This document shows positions 42,667-52,125 of a stretch of 64,000 bases of DNA, piece by piece (position 1 is the first letter of the stretch; each line of letters starts with the position of its first letter). This DNA is from Crambe crambe (lineage: Eukaryota; Porifera; Demospongiae; Poecilosclerida; Crambeidae): the NCBI GenBank assembly GCA_963924555.1, contig OZ004594.1, positions 6,293,563 to 6,357,562 of the forward strand, read 5' to 3'. Position numbers and translations under genes: made by a program. Under the pieces are notes generated by a model. That model saw nothing but the letters and a program-made list of their open reading frames with translations. It was not told where the DNA came from and did not search any database.

Positions 42667-45600
42667 ATGGCAGAGCCACTTGTTCATGAAAAGAGAAGGC
42701 ATACAGCTGATTCTTCCTCCTTGGATGTCACACCAAGAAGGCCAAGCAAGAAAAAGATTCGTAAGAGGTCTAGGATGCCTAATCCTACACTGCATACCTC
42801 TACAAGCAGAAGTTCCAGTTCAATATCTCAGTCAAGAGATCGAAGAGGAGCCAGGATCAAGAAACAATTATTCCCTCTCCCTTCTCCTGTCGTAAGCTAT
42901 TATGTAAACTTAGTATTATCTTTTAGGAGTGAATATTCTGAACAGTTATCAAAGCCCTGGATGGAAGAAGAAGTAAAAGCTTTAGTCAACTATTTGAGAT
43001 GCCGAGGTAAAGATACCTGGCCTACTAGTAAGAACAAGGAGTTCTGGGATTCTGCTGCTAATTTCATTTTGAACTGTACTTCAAGCAGCCACAAACGAAC
43101 CGGTATGATGAGTGTGTGCATCAATAGTTTATATTAGTATCTTATTTAGGAAGTGCTTGCCGGAATAAAGTTCTGAATAATTTGAGAAAAAAGTTTAACT
43201 CTCCAAAGGATGCAGAGGGTCATTACTTTCCTATGCCTGTTACTGTTAGAGAACCCATTTCACTATCTGATGAAGTTTCTGTGACTCCAGTCTTTCAGCC
43301 ATCTCAACTATCGTCTGATTTTTCCCCAAATCAGCAGCTAACTTACATATCTCAACTATTCAAATCATACTGTTCCTTATATTCTGGAATAAGTCTACCA
43401 GATGATTTTTTACAACTCTCGGTATCTGCAATGGAACATTTGAAGTCTTGTAGCCGCTCAAATATACTGTATGGATTGGCTAAAACTGTAGGAACAATGA
43501 GACCTGATCAAAGTGATTCTCTCATGCCAGCCAAAAGAATGCCAATGGGATTGGTGGAGCATGTTGTTAATTTTTTTGGTTGTTCATCTATACATCAGGT
43601 ATGATGATAAATTGAAATAATGAATACTGTAAAATATCACTTGCTTTAAGTAGATATGTTGTCCTGATGATTATCGACAGTGGTTGGTATCTATGTTTTC
43701 TCTATTTGGCACTAAGTTTATAAAGTTATACAGTGGACCTATGTGGAGAGAGGGCCCCACTTCACAAGAAGGACCTCAATCAATAGGTGTATCGGGAAGA
43801 AAGCTCTCAGTAGAGGTATAATTACACAACTAACCTAACATACAGCTTTTACACTATTGAGTATGCATTAGGCCAGAACAAATGTTCCAGGGCTTTCTGA
43901 GCGTTCACTTCAGAGGCAGATAGCTGGCAGTGGTATAATAATGGGAGCCGGAATTCAGGTATCACTGGATATGAGTCATGTTAGTTTAATTTATTATTTC
44001 TTTGTATATCAGACACTGCTTTTAGATGCTGCCACCACAGCTAATCCACATGCTGCTTGGTGGATAAAAGGAGATGGATGTGATGTTGTTCCTGGTCTCT
44101 GTGAATCTGTTGAATTGAAGTGGTCAGGTGACGTAGACTTGAATGATGGTCACCTTCAAGAATTCTATAAGCAGTACAGACAGAGGCTAGATTTTGTTGC
44201 TGGAATTGGCTTATCTACTAGGCTTAGTAGAAGCAGTATTGAAAGTGATCTTGTTGCAACACACAAGCAACTTGTTTTAGATAAGGAATTTGCTATACAG
44301 GGTAAGAATCTTGAGTTCTTTGATTTATCGACTTATTTTATCTTGTTTAGAGCTTTCCACAGCTAATACACAGTATTATGAGAAATTGCAGTCCAATGAG
44401 AAAGATTCTAAGGCACTTTTTGCAGCTGGATGGAAAGTTGAAGAGCTGAAGAACTTAGTAGAGAGCTGTCAAACTCTCATAGCCACTGTCAGTAGCGTCA
44501 AAGATGTGATTGCTAACCAAGACATCGATTTTGTTGAAAGGAATGTGGCTCGTACACTGAGTAAGCTTCGTGAATCTCTACGTACTTTCATTCGAGATCT
44601 GTCCCGTCACCAACGTCATGTAGCTACCCACATATTTGTGTTTATGATCAGTTGTGAACGAAGAGATATCAAGCCATATGCAATTCCTATTCAATGTCTG
44701 CCATACAACTCTATCAGTCAAGTACAACTCAGGCAATTGGTTTGCAATGTAATTAAGGAAATGTCCAGCAGGGGGATGAAAGTTGCTGGTGAGTACACAA
44801 ACTTCCATTCAGACCTGAATCGATATTCATTCCTTTAATTAGGATTCTGTACAGATGGTGAATTTAATGTTTTCAGAAGCAATGGATATACCAGACCATT
44901 ATCTGTTTTCAAAGTAAGGAGTCAGATTCGATCCAAATATGCAAAATTATCAAGGCAAAAAATGATAGATATGTTAACACCTACATGTAAGTTCAGAGTA
45001 TTATTTGAAGCTTACTTGAGTCATAATATTTTTATTAATGCTATCTAGTGACTCCTACTGGACAGTTAATTGGAAAAGTCCAAAACCCAGCCGTAAATGC
45101 TGCACTGCTTCTTGAAATTTTGTTATGGCTTGCTCAGAGTGTGGAATGGAGAGACATCATCAATAGGCTTCGACCAAGGACAGTTCCTAGTGGATATACA
45201 TTTTGTCATTGGAAAAGTAAGTAATGTCCTACAATTTAATTATAGTGAATTATAATTTTAATGCAGAAGGGGTTGAAGATGAAACAGAAACAGAGATGTT
45301 AAAGTCCATTCTAGCTCAGTTGGAGTTCACTTACACTATACGTCAGTATGATCAAAATGGTATTCCATTTAGAACACAGCTTTATGTTCCAGAAGTACAC
45401 CCTAATACTGGAGAAGTTTTTATGGAAAGAGAGGATGAAGGACATGTACTCAAGGTAGGTGTGGTGCCCAGTAATGGAAGCCTTATGGTAGCTAATTAGC
45501 ATAGAAGTATTCTTTATTTGGAGTGTTTTATAATTGTCCTACATCTTAAATTAGCATAGAGGTGTTCTTTATTTGGAGTGTTTTAATAATTGTCCTTATG

Positions 45601-46542
45601 TACATCTTAGAGAATTGCCAGGTGTACTAGGAATGGCGGTCCACACAAATTACAACTACAGAGATATGTTGAGGCACTGCATGACAAGGAAGCTGGTTTA
45701 ACATACTCCGCACTTGTAGGTAGTAGGAAACAGTCAGTCAAAGATGCAGAAAGATTATTTTCTAAGAGCTTATTGAAATTTATGGAGAGAAAAAAATACA
45801 ATTATGAAGCTAGTTATATTCGTGCTGTGTTAGGATGGAGGGAAGCCTGTGATCAGCGAGGACTATCTGAATTAGAAAGGTGTCGCCGCAATTATTGCAT
45901 GCTGAATTTTATGTTGGACGAGTTGCTACCATGGCATAATCAAGTTTATGATTTCAGTCTTTTGGAAGTAAACAGGTATCTTTAGTACCATACTGCATAA
46001 ACCTAAGGTACTTGACATTTACTACATAATAATATAGGGATGTACGTGTGTGTGGTTTTACTAGAGAAGTTGTCACTGCACTGGCTGCTGATATTGAGAC
46101 AAGGGAATGGAGACGTTGCAATATCACACAAGGACCAGAAAATCCTCGTGCAAGCACAACCGATGATGTGGAATGTTTTTTTAGCATAATGAGGGATCAG
46201 ATAGGACTGAATTTTACTCTGAAACAGGTCCAGTTTGCATGGAGGAAAATATGTGTAGAGTTCCAGAAAAGAATCTCACCAGACCTCCCATTTTATTACT
46301 TCACATCGGCTCATGATCGCTTTTATGAAGGGACACGTCCTTCCTTCAATGAACCTTCTAACAAGCAAAAGAGTAAACGATTACCAAGGGGGGAGCAAGT
46401 ACATGCATCCTTGAGTGGTGGTATAGCAACTTTACCAGTTAGGGGAACCCTCACAGTAAGACCAAAATTCCACAAGCATCCAGTTGATATCCCTCCTCCA
46501 TTAAATATCCCCATTCATGTGGCTGAACATTCATACTCCTAA
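42667..46542 (+). CDS. SANT-like/DDE transposase-like protein, 11 exons, 1076 aa
   Basis: Exons: 42667-43102, 43150-43598, 43654-43815, 43872-43958, 44013-44301, 44351-44788, 44843-44986, 45049-45216, 45267-45454, 45611-45975, 46038-46542. All introns are GT..AG, 47-62 nt except one of 156 nt, and phases agree throughout, so the frame is fully open. Residues 1-75 are basic (KKKIRKRSR, a possible nuclear signal). Residues 98-165 (KPWMEEEVKALVNYL, then FWDSAANF and ACRNKVLNNLRKKF) look like a SANT/MADF-type DNA-binding helix bundle. The rest suggests an RNase H-like transposase: WWIKGDGCDVVPGL (Asp399), helical insertion 445-560, FCTDGEFNVF (Asp625), and TTDDVECFFSIMRD (Glu954), the last resembling the QDHLExFF end of hAT/P transposases. 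The family is one I recall from sponges and cnidarians without a settled name. Integrity implies recent activity or domestication. Confidence 0.85.
45497..45610 (+). repeat. Tandem duplication inside intron 9
   Basis: Two copies of a unit of about 57 nt (TTAGCATAGA, GTTCTTTATTTGGAGTG, AATTGTCCT, ACATCTTA) lie head to tail at the 3' end of the only long intron of the transposase-like gene. The second copy supplies the acceptor ACATCTTAG, and the first has ACATCTTAAATTAG at the same place. This explains why this intron is about 100 nt longer than its neighbours. Confidence 0.8.
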
Positions 46543-46612
46543 CTCAAATCATTACAATTAGCAATCATTACTAATTTCATGAATTAAATTTTAATATCAG
46601 TTTGATGTCTGT

Positions 46613-47521
46613 TTAAAACATGGTATTGGAATGAGAATGTACAATTGGTGGCCAATTACCTTGACAGGTAATATCAATAGCAGCATAAAAACCAGGACCA
46701 GTGTTGCGTATGACCTTGTACTTTACCCAAGCAAATTTAGTGGAGACGATCTTTCCACAAGTGATTGCTTCATGAACACTTTCACATAGTTCCTTTATAA
46801 CATAACCAATAACATGCCATTTTTTATCCAACTCACACTGAAATGAAATAGCACGGGAATCGTATGGATTGTTGGGTTCTGAGGCCAATTTAACAGGTAC
46901 TTCTTTGCCTTCTTGTAAGTGTTTATTAACTATCTCCAAGTAATGCTGGTAAGAAGTATCACGTGTGACTCCAATGCACTTAAATGTAACAGTGCTAGTT
47001 AAGCTTTCATCTTCTGTTAAGTCGCTATCTGTTGAGAGAATGTCCCCATCTTGATTATCATCAAACGAACTGTCGTGACTAAACTCATCTTCAGTGCATT
47101 CATTCCATTGCCATATTATTACCACTACATTATCAGGAATATTTAAATCATCGGCTGTAATGTAACTTTGATAAAATTCATCAACCTGAAAGAGCAAAGG
47201 ATCAAAGATGAAAAAATGGGTGTGTACATGTCTAGGTTGTCTTACCGGGACAAAACACCATTCTAAAAGCTTGATTGAAAGAGGTGTTTTTTTCTCTTCT
47301 AGAGAAAGATCAGCTCTGATGAAGCCATCTAGTATAACCACCGACTTGTCACCCAAGACAACCTGAAGTCTGATTTTCCTGAGATCCACGACTAACACCG
47401 AAAAACTTGGTACTTTATACGAAAATTTTACTCCCACACTAAGAAGAGATATAATGCTACCTAGCTCTAGCTCGAGTGACTTCTCTCTGGCCTTTTCTGC
47501 AGCAATCTGACACACTGCCAT
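46613..47521 (-). CDS. HIRAN-like domain protein, 2 exons, 282 aa
   Basis: Exon 1 (47246-47521) and exon 2 (46613-47185) flank a 60-nt intron with a GTAAGA donor and CTCTTTCAG acceptor. The intron is a multiple of three and stop-free, so the whole is also open without splicing. The N-terminus (MAVCQIAAEKAREK) leads into a beta-rich region. Residues 122-155 are acidic and Ser/Asp-rich. Residues 162-262 hold a HIRAN-like motif set: VKLASEPNNPYDSRAISF, WHVIGYVIKELCESV and a C-terminal part GPGFYAAI. HIRAN domains bind DNA 3' ends in HLTF-type proteins, so a role in end binding or target DNA recognition is conceivable. It ends 70 bp from the transposase stop codon and is transcribed convergently. 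The association suggests it is the second gene of the element. Confidence 0.75.
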   Translation of the reverse strand: MAVCQIAAEKAREKSLELELGSIISLLSVGVKFSYKVPSFSVLVVDLRKIRLQVVLGDKSVVILDGFIRADLSLEEKKTPLSIKLLEWCFVPVRQPRHVHTHFFIFDPLLFQVDEFYQSYITADDLNIPDNVVVIIWQWNECTEDEFSHDSSFDDNQDGDILSTDSDLTEDESLTSTVTFKCIGVTRDTSYQHYLEIVNKHLQEGKEVPVKLASEPNNPYDSRAISFQCELDKKWHVIGYVIKELCESVHEAITCGKIVSTKFAWVKYKVIRNTGPGFYAAIDITCQGNWPPIVHSHSNTMF

Positions 47522-47608
47522 CTTCGGCGCGCGAATTCAGGAATGTACTACGTCACATCCTGTCGTACCTCCTCTGGTGTGTACGTGTTGCCACCCTCAA
47601 TCACGTGT

Positions 47609-47860
47609 CTTCTCCAATGATACTGCATTCCCGAAGTTAGAAACTGGTAGATCAATCATTCAGCATCTAAGAGATACAATTTTTATAAGCTATTGCTAGA
47701 AATACTAGAGATAAACAGCTGAAGTCCACAGATAACTCGACGCCATCATTCCTACCGAAAATTGGCGTGGTACATCACTTCCGGTCTGCAATTAAACGCA
47801 CTGGCGTTCCGCCTGTGCTTTTACTGTGAGTCGACCGCCTGTGCTTTTAGTGTAGAGTCG
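47609..47860. other. Promoter-side stretch of the HIRAN-C48 pseudogene
   Basis: CCGCCTGTGCTTTTACTGTG and CCGCCTGTGCTTTTAGTGTA follow each other at 47809-47858, a tandem duplication of about 27 nt directly before the ATG at 47861. No other features were recognised. Confidence 0.5.
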
Positions 47861-48757
47861 ATGGTTCGTGGCTATCATGTTTATGGACTCCCAGTGTTGG
47901 GGAAGAACTGCTGTGCAGAAAAGAACCAGGAAATAGTCATGACCCGTTTGCTGTGGCTGTTATTGATGCTACAGGTAGCATCGTGGGCCATGCCCCCAAG
48001 AAGATATCTTCGATCTGTTCCATGTTCCTTCAACGAGGAGGTACTATAGTGTGTGTAATATTAGCTTCTTGTAGAAGATACTCTGCAGACTTACCACAGG
48101 GCGGTTTAGAGATCCCTTGCATTTTGAAGTTTGAGGGAAAAGAGAAGTACATTACCAAAGTTGGAAAACTCATCAAATATGCTTTGTCAGTGGGTGGCAT
48201 GAATGAGAATGAGCCACCTGAGAAAAAGAAGATTCTGTAATTGATAATTGATGCCAACTCAGATCGTAAGCTTACTTGTCCTGAAACTGAGAGTATCATA
48301 TCGGGGAGCACATTAATTTTATAAAGCAGCTTTTGAAGAAACAGTTCCCTAAACTTGGTGGGTTGCAGTCTACACTTTATCGATCAAAAAAACAGAAGAT
48401 TGTAATAAAGTGAAAGACCAGATTCAGGTGATACATAGTTGTGGTGACCATTGGATTGTCACATCAAGTGTAGGAAGCAAAGATGGTCTGGTGTGTGTGT
48501 ATGGCTTGGTCTATAGCAATATTGACAATGCAACCACTGAAGTCATCAGTAACCTGTTTGGAACAACATCCACCAAGATGATTGCAGTTCAGAGGCAGAG
48601 GGGAGGTGTAGATTGTGGACTATTTGCAATTGCTATGGCTACTGCAATCACTTTTGGGACAGCTTTGCAGGAGTTTAATCAGGGCGAAATGAGAACTCAT
48701 TTAGTTAAGTGTTTTGACGAAAAGGTTATGTCATTATTTCCAACACTTAAAATTTAA
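47861..48757 (+). pseudogene. HIRAN-like plus C48 (Ulp1-like) protease pseudogene
   Basis: The N-terminal part reads MVRGYHVY, then after a frameshift near 47884 TPSVGEELLCRKEPGN, HDPFAVAVIDATGSIVGHAP and KISSICSMFLQRGG, ending GLEIPCILKFEGKE. This follows the HIRAN-like pattern (EPxNxxD..AVAV..GHxP..IS). A stop at 48238 and further indels interrupt the linker, which is still readable as NFIKQLLKKQFPKLGGLQST. The C-terminal part (48410-48757) resembles a C48 cysteine protease: GDHWIVTSS (His), VYGLVYSNID where the expected Asp of VYDS is Gly, and QRQRGGVDCGLFAIA with Gln and Cys. So at least one catalytic residue is lost as well. Such HIRAN-protease proteins occur near transposons in sponges and cnidarians by my recollection. 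This copy cannot be functional. Confidence 0.7.
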
Positions 48758-49010
48758 TTATAAAATGATGATGATGATGATGATGATGATGACAATAATA
48801 ATAATAATAATAATTATAAATAAATAAACCTGAATAGAAATCAAATGAGATGGGGATCCGGAAACATGGAGAATAAAAAATAAAATGTCAACCAAAAAAA
48901 AAACAAAAAAAACACAACAAAAACAACAAACTATAATAATAATAATATGACATTAATAATCGTTAAAGTTAATAAGTCCCCAGCACAGCAGAAGCATTGC
49001 CTCTTTGTAT
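48758..49010. repeat. GAT and AAT microsatellites and A-rich DNA
   Basis: A GAT run (about 48764-48791) is followed by an AAT run and, further on, A-rich sequence (48893-48935) and another AAT run near 48933. No gene is present. Confidence 0.85.
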
Positions 49011-49014
49011 CTCC

Positions 49015-49135
49015 ATGAAGCCCTTAGGAGCTCAGTGGATGATCAAGCTTCAAGATTTTCTAAAGTCGAATCCAGATTTTCTCCAGAATGGATTTAGAGA
49101 AGTCGGGATTACAGACTGTCTCTCAAATTAAAATG
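49015..49135 (+). pseudogene. Inverted C-terminal piece of the pogo-like transposase
   Basis: The plus strand reads MKPLGAQWMIKLQDFL, then PDFLQNGFREVGI and a stop. This is what should follow the LKLST sequence at the end of the minus-strand fragment starting at 49178. The opposite orientation and the exact meeting of the pieces indicate an inversion of roughly 170-180 bp with breakpoints near 49015 and 49195. Confidence 0.65.
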
Positions 49136-49177
49136 GTAGTATTATATGTTGTTACCCTAATATAATCATCTATATCT

Positions 49178-50225
49178 CTATCCTGTATCTCTATAGAGAT
49201 TGTCTATAGTGCTTAATTTAAGATCAATGGGTAAAACTTTGGATCCGTCTTTCTGCTGCAACTGTTTGCAAATTTGTTCTGCATACCACGTATGAAATTG
49301 CTTATGCAAAAACTCCTCTGCAGGTTTGTTGACGCTTACATCAAGAGGCTGCAGTCTATCTGTGCAATTAGCAGAAATTATAACAACATTGATATTGTTT
49401 GATTGTAGAATATCAAAAAGCTCTTTTGTCCCTTGATCAGTGAAGTTATCATACAGTACCAGTGCAGGATAGTCTGCTGAAAGTTTGAGTTCCTTCCGCT
49501 TCTCAATAATGTATGGTAGCAAGATCTTCTTAATGTAGTCTTTCATTGTTTGCTCATTTGCCCAGTGGTTATGGCTGTGTGTAATGTGCCATTTTGAGGG
49601 AAACTGGACTGTTGGAAGGCAACGTTTGGTAGTGCCTTTGTATATAAGCTGGGGAGGGAGGTAGTCTCCTGTAAGAGATCCTGCAAATACAGCTGTAATT
49701 TGCCGCTTATCATCCACCCCCACAATTTCAACTCGCTTACTCCCTTCTTTTTCCATAGTCCATGGAACATAATGAATAGCCAGTTTATGATCAATTCATG
49801 AGGGATCTCATCAAATTCAACAACTGCTTTTATATCAATTAAGAACTGTGCCTTCACTGCTTCAAAGTCCTCAACAGTAATCTTTGCCTTGGTATTTGCC
49901 CTACCCTTAACAAAACCCATGTGACTTAAAAGATGTTTACCCCAATGTTTACTCAAGATTATGTGGCCGCCATTGGAAGCAAGGAGATTACTATCTTCGT
50001 TCATTATAATCCCTTCAGCACAACTGATTGCTATTGATGTGTTGACAACACCACCATTTGCTCTAAGGGTTTCTGACCTGCATTTCAAGCTTTTCTCCTA
50101 TGAGGTAGGGATGTCCTCTTTTCTTTTCGGGTACTTCAAATCTTTTTTGTTCTTCTCTAGCTCAGCAATATAGGCATTCCTCCACGTACGAACGCTACTT
50201 TCCTTCAAAGGATCCGACAATTTGC
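49178..50225 (-). pseudogene. pogo-like (Tc1/mariner) transposase pseudogene
   Basis: From right to left: YAGKLSDPLKESSVRTW (a helix-turn-helix end), an in-frame TAG near 50103, then LRANGGVVNTSIAI, SNGGHIILSKHW, MGFVKGRANTKAKI and HELIINW. At this point about 13 nt are missing, changing the frame and removing the DQTG motif with the presumed first catalytic Asp. The other frame continues HYVPWTMEKEGSKRVEIVG, DDKRQITAVFAG, LVLYDNF (second Asp) and NCTDRLQPLDVSVNKP (third Asp), ending LSTIDNLYRDTG. The organisation is that of DDE_1 pogo-like transposases. The C-terminal end is found inverted at 49015. Confidence 0.8.
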
Positions 50226-50256
50226 CAGCATAATAACGTACAGTGGAGGCTACACC

Positions 50257-50985
50257 TAGCCTCGTTCCCAGGCTCTCAGTGAAACGGGAAATGTGGGGGC
50301 GGAAAGGAGAGCCTGGTTTCTACTGCAGACCAGATCCCTCACATTCCGGGGATTTGGATTCCCTCCGTACTTTCCCGTTTTTAATTTCATCATAATTATT
50401 ATTTTGTCTAATCAGCGTTTTTTTGTGCAAGATGGCGAGTTCGTTTCTGAGAGTGTTTCTTCTAGCGTTTCTTCAAGCGATTCAAGTTCCCACTACCCGC
50501 AAGCGCTTTCTCATGCCCTGTCAATGCTTGGTTTACCCGAACTATTGCTGAAGGAAGAGCAGAAGCTGGCTATCCGAGCTGTATTTGATGGCAAGGATAT
50601 GTTCGTGCCCCTGCTCTCAAGGGATCTCCGCAAAGATCTGGCCAGCTCTTTGAAGCTAGTAATGTTTGCAGTTGCCTTCTCCAAGGAAACTATTCTCCTC
50701 TTGCAAGCTTGACAGATGTGTGATGGGAAGGGGTCATCTGGAGCTAGCTCAGGGACATCCAGGAGTTTGTTGATCCTAAAAGCCCACTTCTATGATAATC
50801 CAAAACTGCTGAACAAGGCAATAGCTGCACTCTGCTCACACAAACGACATGCAATTTCGTACTACGCTAATTGTGATTGTGACGTTTACTTAATAATTAC
50901 ATCATCAATCGTGTTATGAATTATGTGGTCAAAATTTACACGCCCGTGCGTGCAGTAGAAACCAGGCTCTCCCATAGATACTATA
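50257..50985. mobile_element. TIR element carrying a RecQ-like helicase fragment, copy 4
   Basis: The left end TAGCCTCGTTCCCAGGCTCT is nearly the same as in copy 2. Further in, GAGAGCCTGGTTTCTACTGC is mirrored on the right by GCAGTAGAAACCAGGCTCTC near 50957-50978. The outermost right part (expected to end GAGGCTA) is not found, so that end is truncated or eroded. The element interrupts or abuts the 5' part of the pogo-like transposase remnant. Confidence 0.7.
50430..50625 (+). pseudogene. RecQ-like helicase N-terminal fragment (motif 0)
   Basis: The open frame has a Ser-rich start (SESVSSSVSSSDSSSHYPQA), then LSMLGLPELLLKEEQKLAI and RAVFDGKDMFV. This matches motif 0 and the beginning of the strand before the P-loop of RecQ-like helicases. 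The P-loop itself is not readable: after KDMFVPL the frame leaves the family. It is the best-preserved version of the segment N-terminal to the P-loop among the four copies. Confidence 0.65.
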
Positions 50986-51193
50986 ACCTCCGGACACTTA
51001 GAGCAACTACACCACTATTTTCATATTTAGCATCCAATTCAGTTCCAAGGTGATAATCTATAATGTTGGAATACAGTTTCTGATTGATGGATTGGTACAC
51101 CAACGGGCTTAGTTTTATCTCGTTTCCAGTAACTGCTGCCACATCTTACTAAGCTTATTAAGTCTGAGCTTATGTTTGGAACGAAATGGTAAA

Positions 51194-51412
51194 TCAGTGG
51201 ATAAGCAAGAAAAAACAACAACAACATTTCTCCAGTTCTCGAACAAGGTTAGTAGAAAATCCATCAAAAGTATCCACACAAGAGTCTTTCCCAATAATAG
51301 TCTTTCTGACATCATCTTTAGCAGCCTTAGAACGCTGAACACCATCAAGATGATCGTAACCTGTAATTAAAGAACAAAGAGCAGCTCTAACAGCACCACT
51401 TGCACCTGCCAT
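51194..51412 (-). CDS. Hypothetical protein start exon
   Basis: An ATG at 51412 opens MAGASGAVRAALCSLITGYD, followed by GVQRSKAAKDDVRKTIIGKD and VDTFDGFSTNLVRELEK. The stretch is rich in charged residues and not repeat-like. Downstream, another frame gives FRSKHKLRLNKLSKMWQQLL, so an intron or frameshift may lie after RELEK. The rest of the gene would run into the helicase-bearing element at 50257-50985, so it is likely truncated. I have no firm family for it. Confidence 0.4.
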   Translation of the reverse strand: MAGASGAVRAALCSLITGYDHLDGVQRSKAAKDDVRKTIIGKDSCVDTFDGFSTNLVRELEKCCCCFFLLIH

Positions 51413-51589
51413 TTTATACGTGCATAAATTAAATAATCACGTGACCATAACTAGGATTCGGCATTTTTTTTATATATTGTGTTTCCAATCCCTCCTCCTT
51501 TCTATAATCTATGCTGCAATTAATGATGATGATGATAATGAACGACCAGATGAAAACGGCAATTTTTGAAGTCGTAAAATGATACTGCT

Positions 51590-52125
51590 TTGTTTTCTGC
51601 TCTTCGTTGAGTCCTAGCACATTGAAGGTGTTCTATCTTCAAGTTAGGAGTTACTGACTGCAGGAGGTAAGTATTCTGGAGTTATGAAAGAAAATATTAA
51701 GTACTACTCCAATGGAGCATCCGTGCCATCCCAACTTAGAGAGTACTATTGTATTCTCTGATAATTTTTATACCACACTACTCAGAATTGACTGTGCTAT
51801 AATCCTTTACCTTTAACTCAACATATTCAAAAATAGCACGTCATTTTCCAACTTGCTACCTTTTAACCTACAATGTGGCAGACATTTTTATGGCCTGCCA
51901 CCATACATGTGGATCTTAGACCTTGACCTCACAAGTATATATATACAGTCATTAGCGATGTTCAGAGTGTACACTAGTCTGGTTATGAATCAAGCCTTAT
52001 GCAACAGTATATCAGGTACATATCAGTAAAGGCCTTAAAAATATATATATACAAAAAAGGTCAACGGCAATAAACCATTAGTCCTTCCAGATCACATTCA
52101 TTTCAGCTCATACAATATTATGATA
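51590..52125. mobile_element. Family F1b copy, opposite orientation, with flanking fragments
   Basis: 51593-51765 reads as the inverse of 15977-16160 (GGTGTTCTATCTTCAAG, CAATGGAGCATCCGTGCC, terminal hairpin AGAGAGTACTATTGTATTC). After it, 51780-52115 resembles the inner module of the same family in direct orientation. Rearranged repeat DNA without genes. Confidence 0.55.

Larger units (their letters stand above)
42433..47608. mobile_element. Putative two-gene DNA transposon (SANT/DDE transposase plus HIRAN protein)
   Basis: Two convergent, intact, intron-containing genes are enclosed by matched inverted motifs. The left end has ACACGTGAATTG (42433), a 23-nt spacer, and CAGAGGAGGTGCGACA (42468-42483). 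The right end has the inverse TGTCGTACCTCCTCTG (47561-47576, one mismatch), a 21-nt spacer, and CAATCACGTGT (47598-47608). The near-equal spacing argues for degenerate terminal or subterminal inverted repeats of at least 50 bp. Neither outer boundary nor a target duplication could be fixed by eye. Both genes face inward from the ends, as in compact two-gene transposons such as Harbinger. Confidence 0.6.

Noticed and set aside
42892-42926. A possible 35-nt intron in the first exon of the transposase-like gene (GTAAGC..TTTTAG).
   Set aside because: Splicing it would bring the frame to an immediate TGA, while reading through keeps the frame open into the SANT-like region.
51039-51227. Extending the 51.2-kb hypothetical gene through the next frames to about 51040.
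   Set aside because: The downstream frames (LNKLSKMWQQLL and VGVPIHQSETVFQ) look protein-like, but I could not place a consistent splice pair or frame, so only the first segment is annotated.
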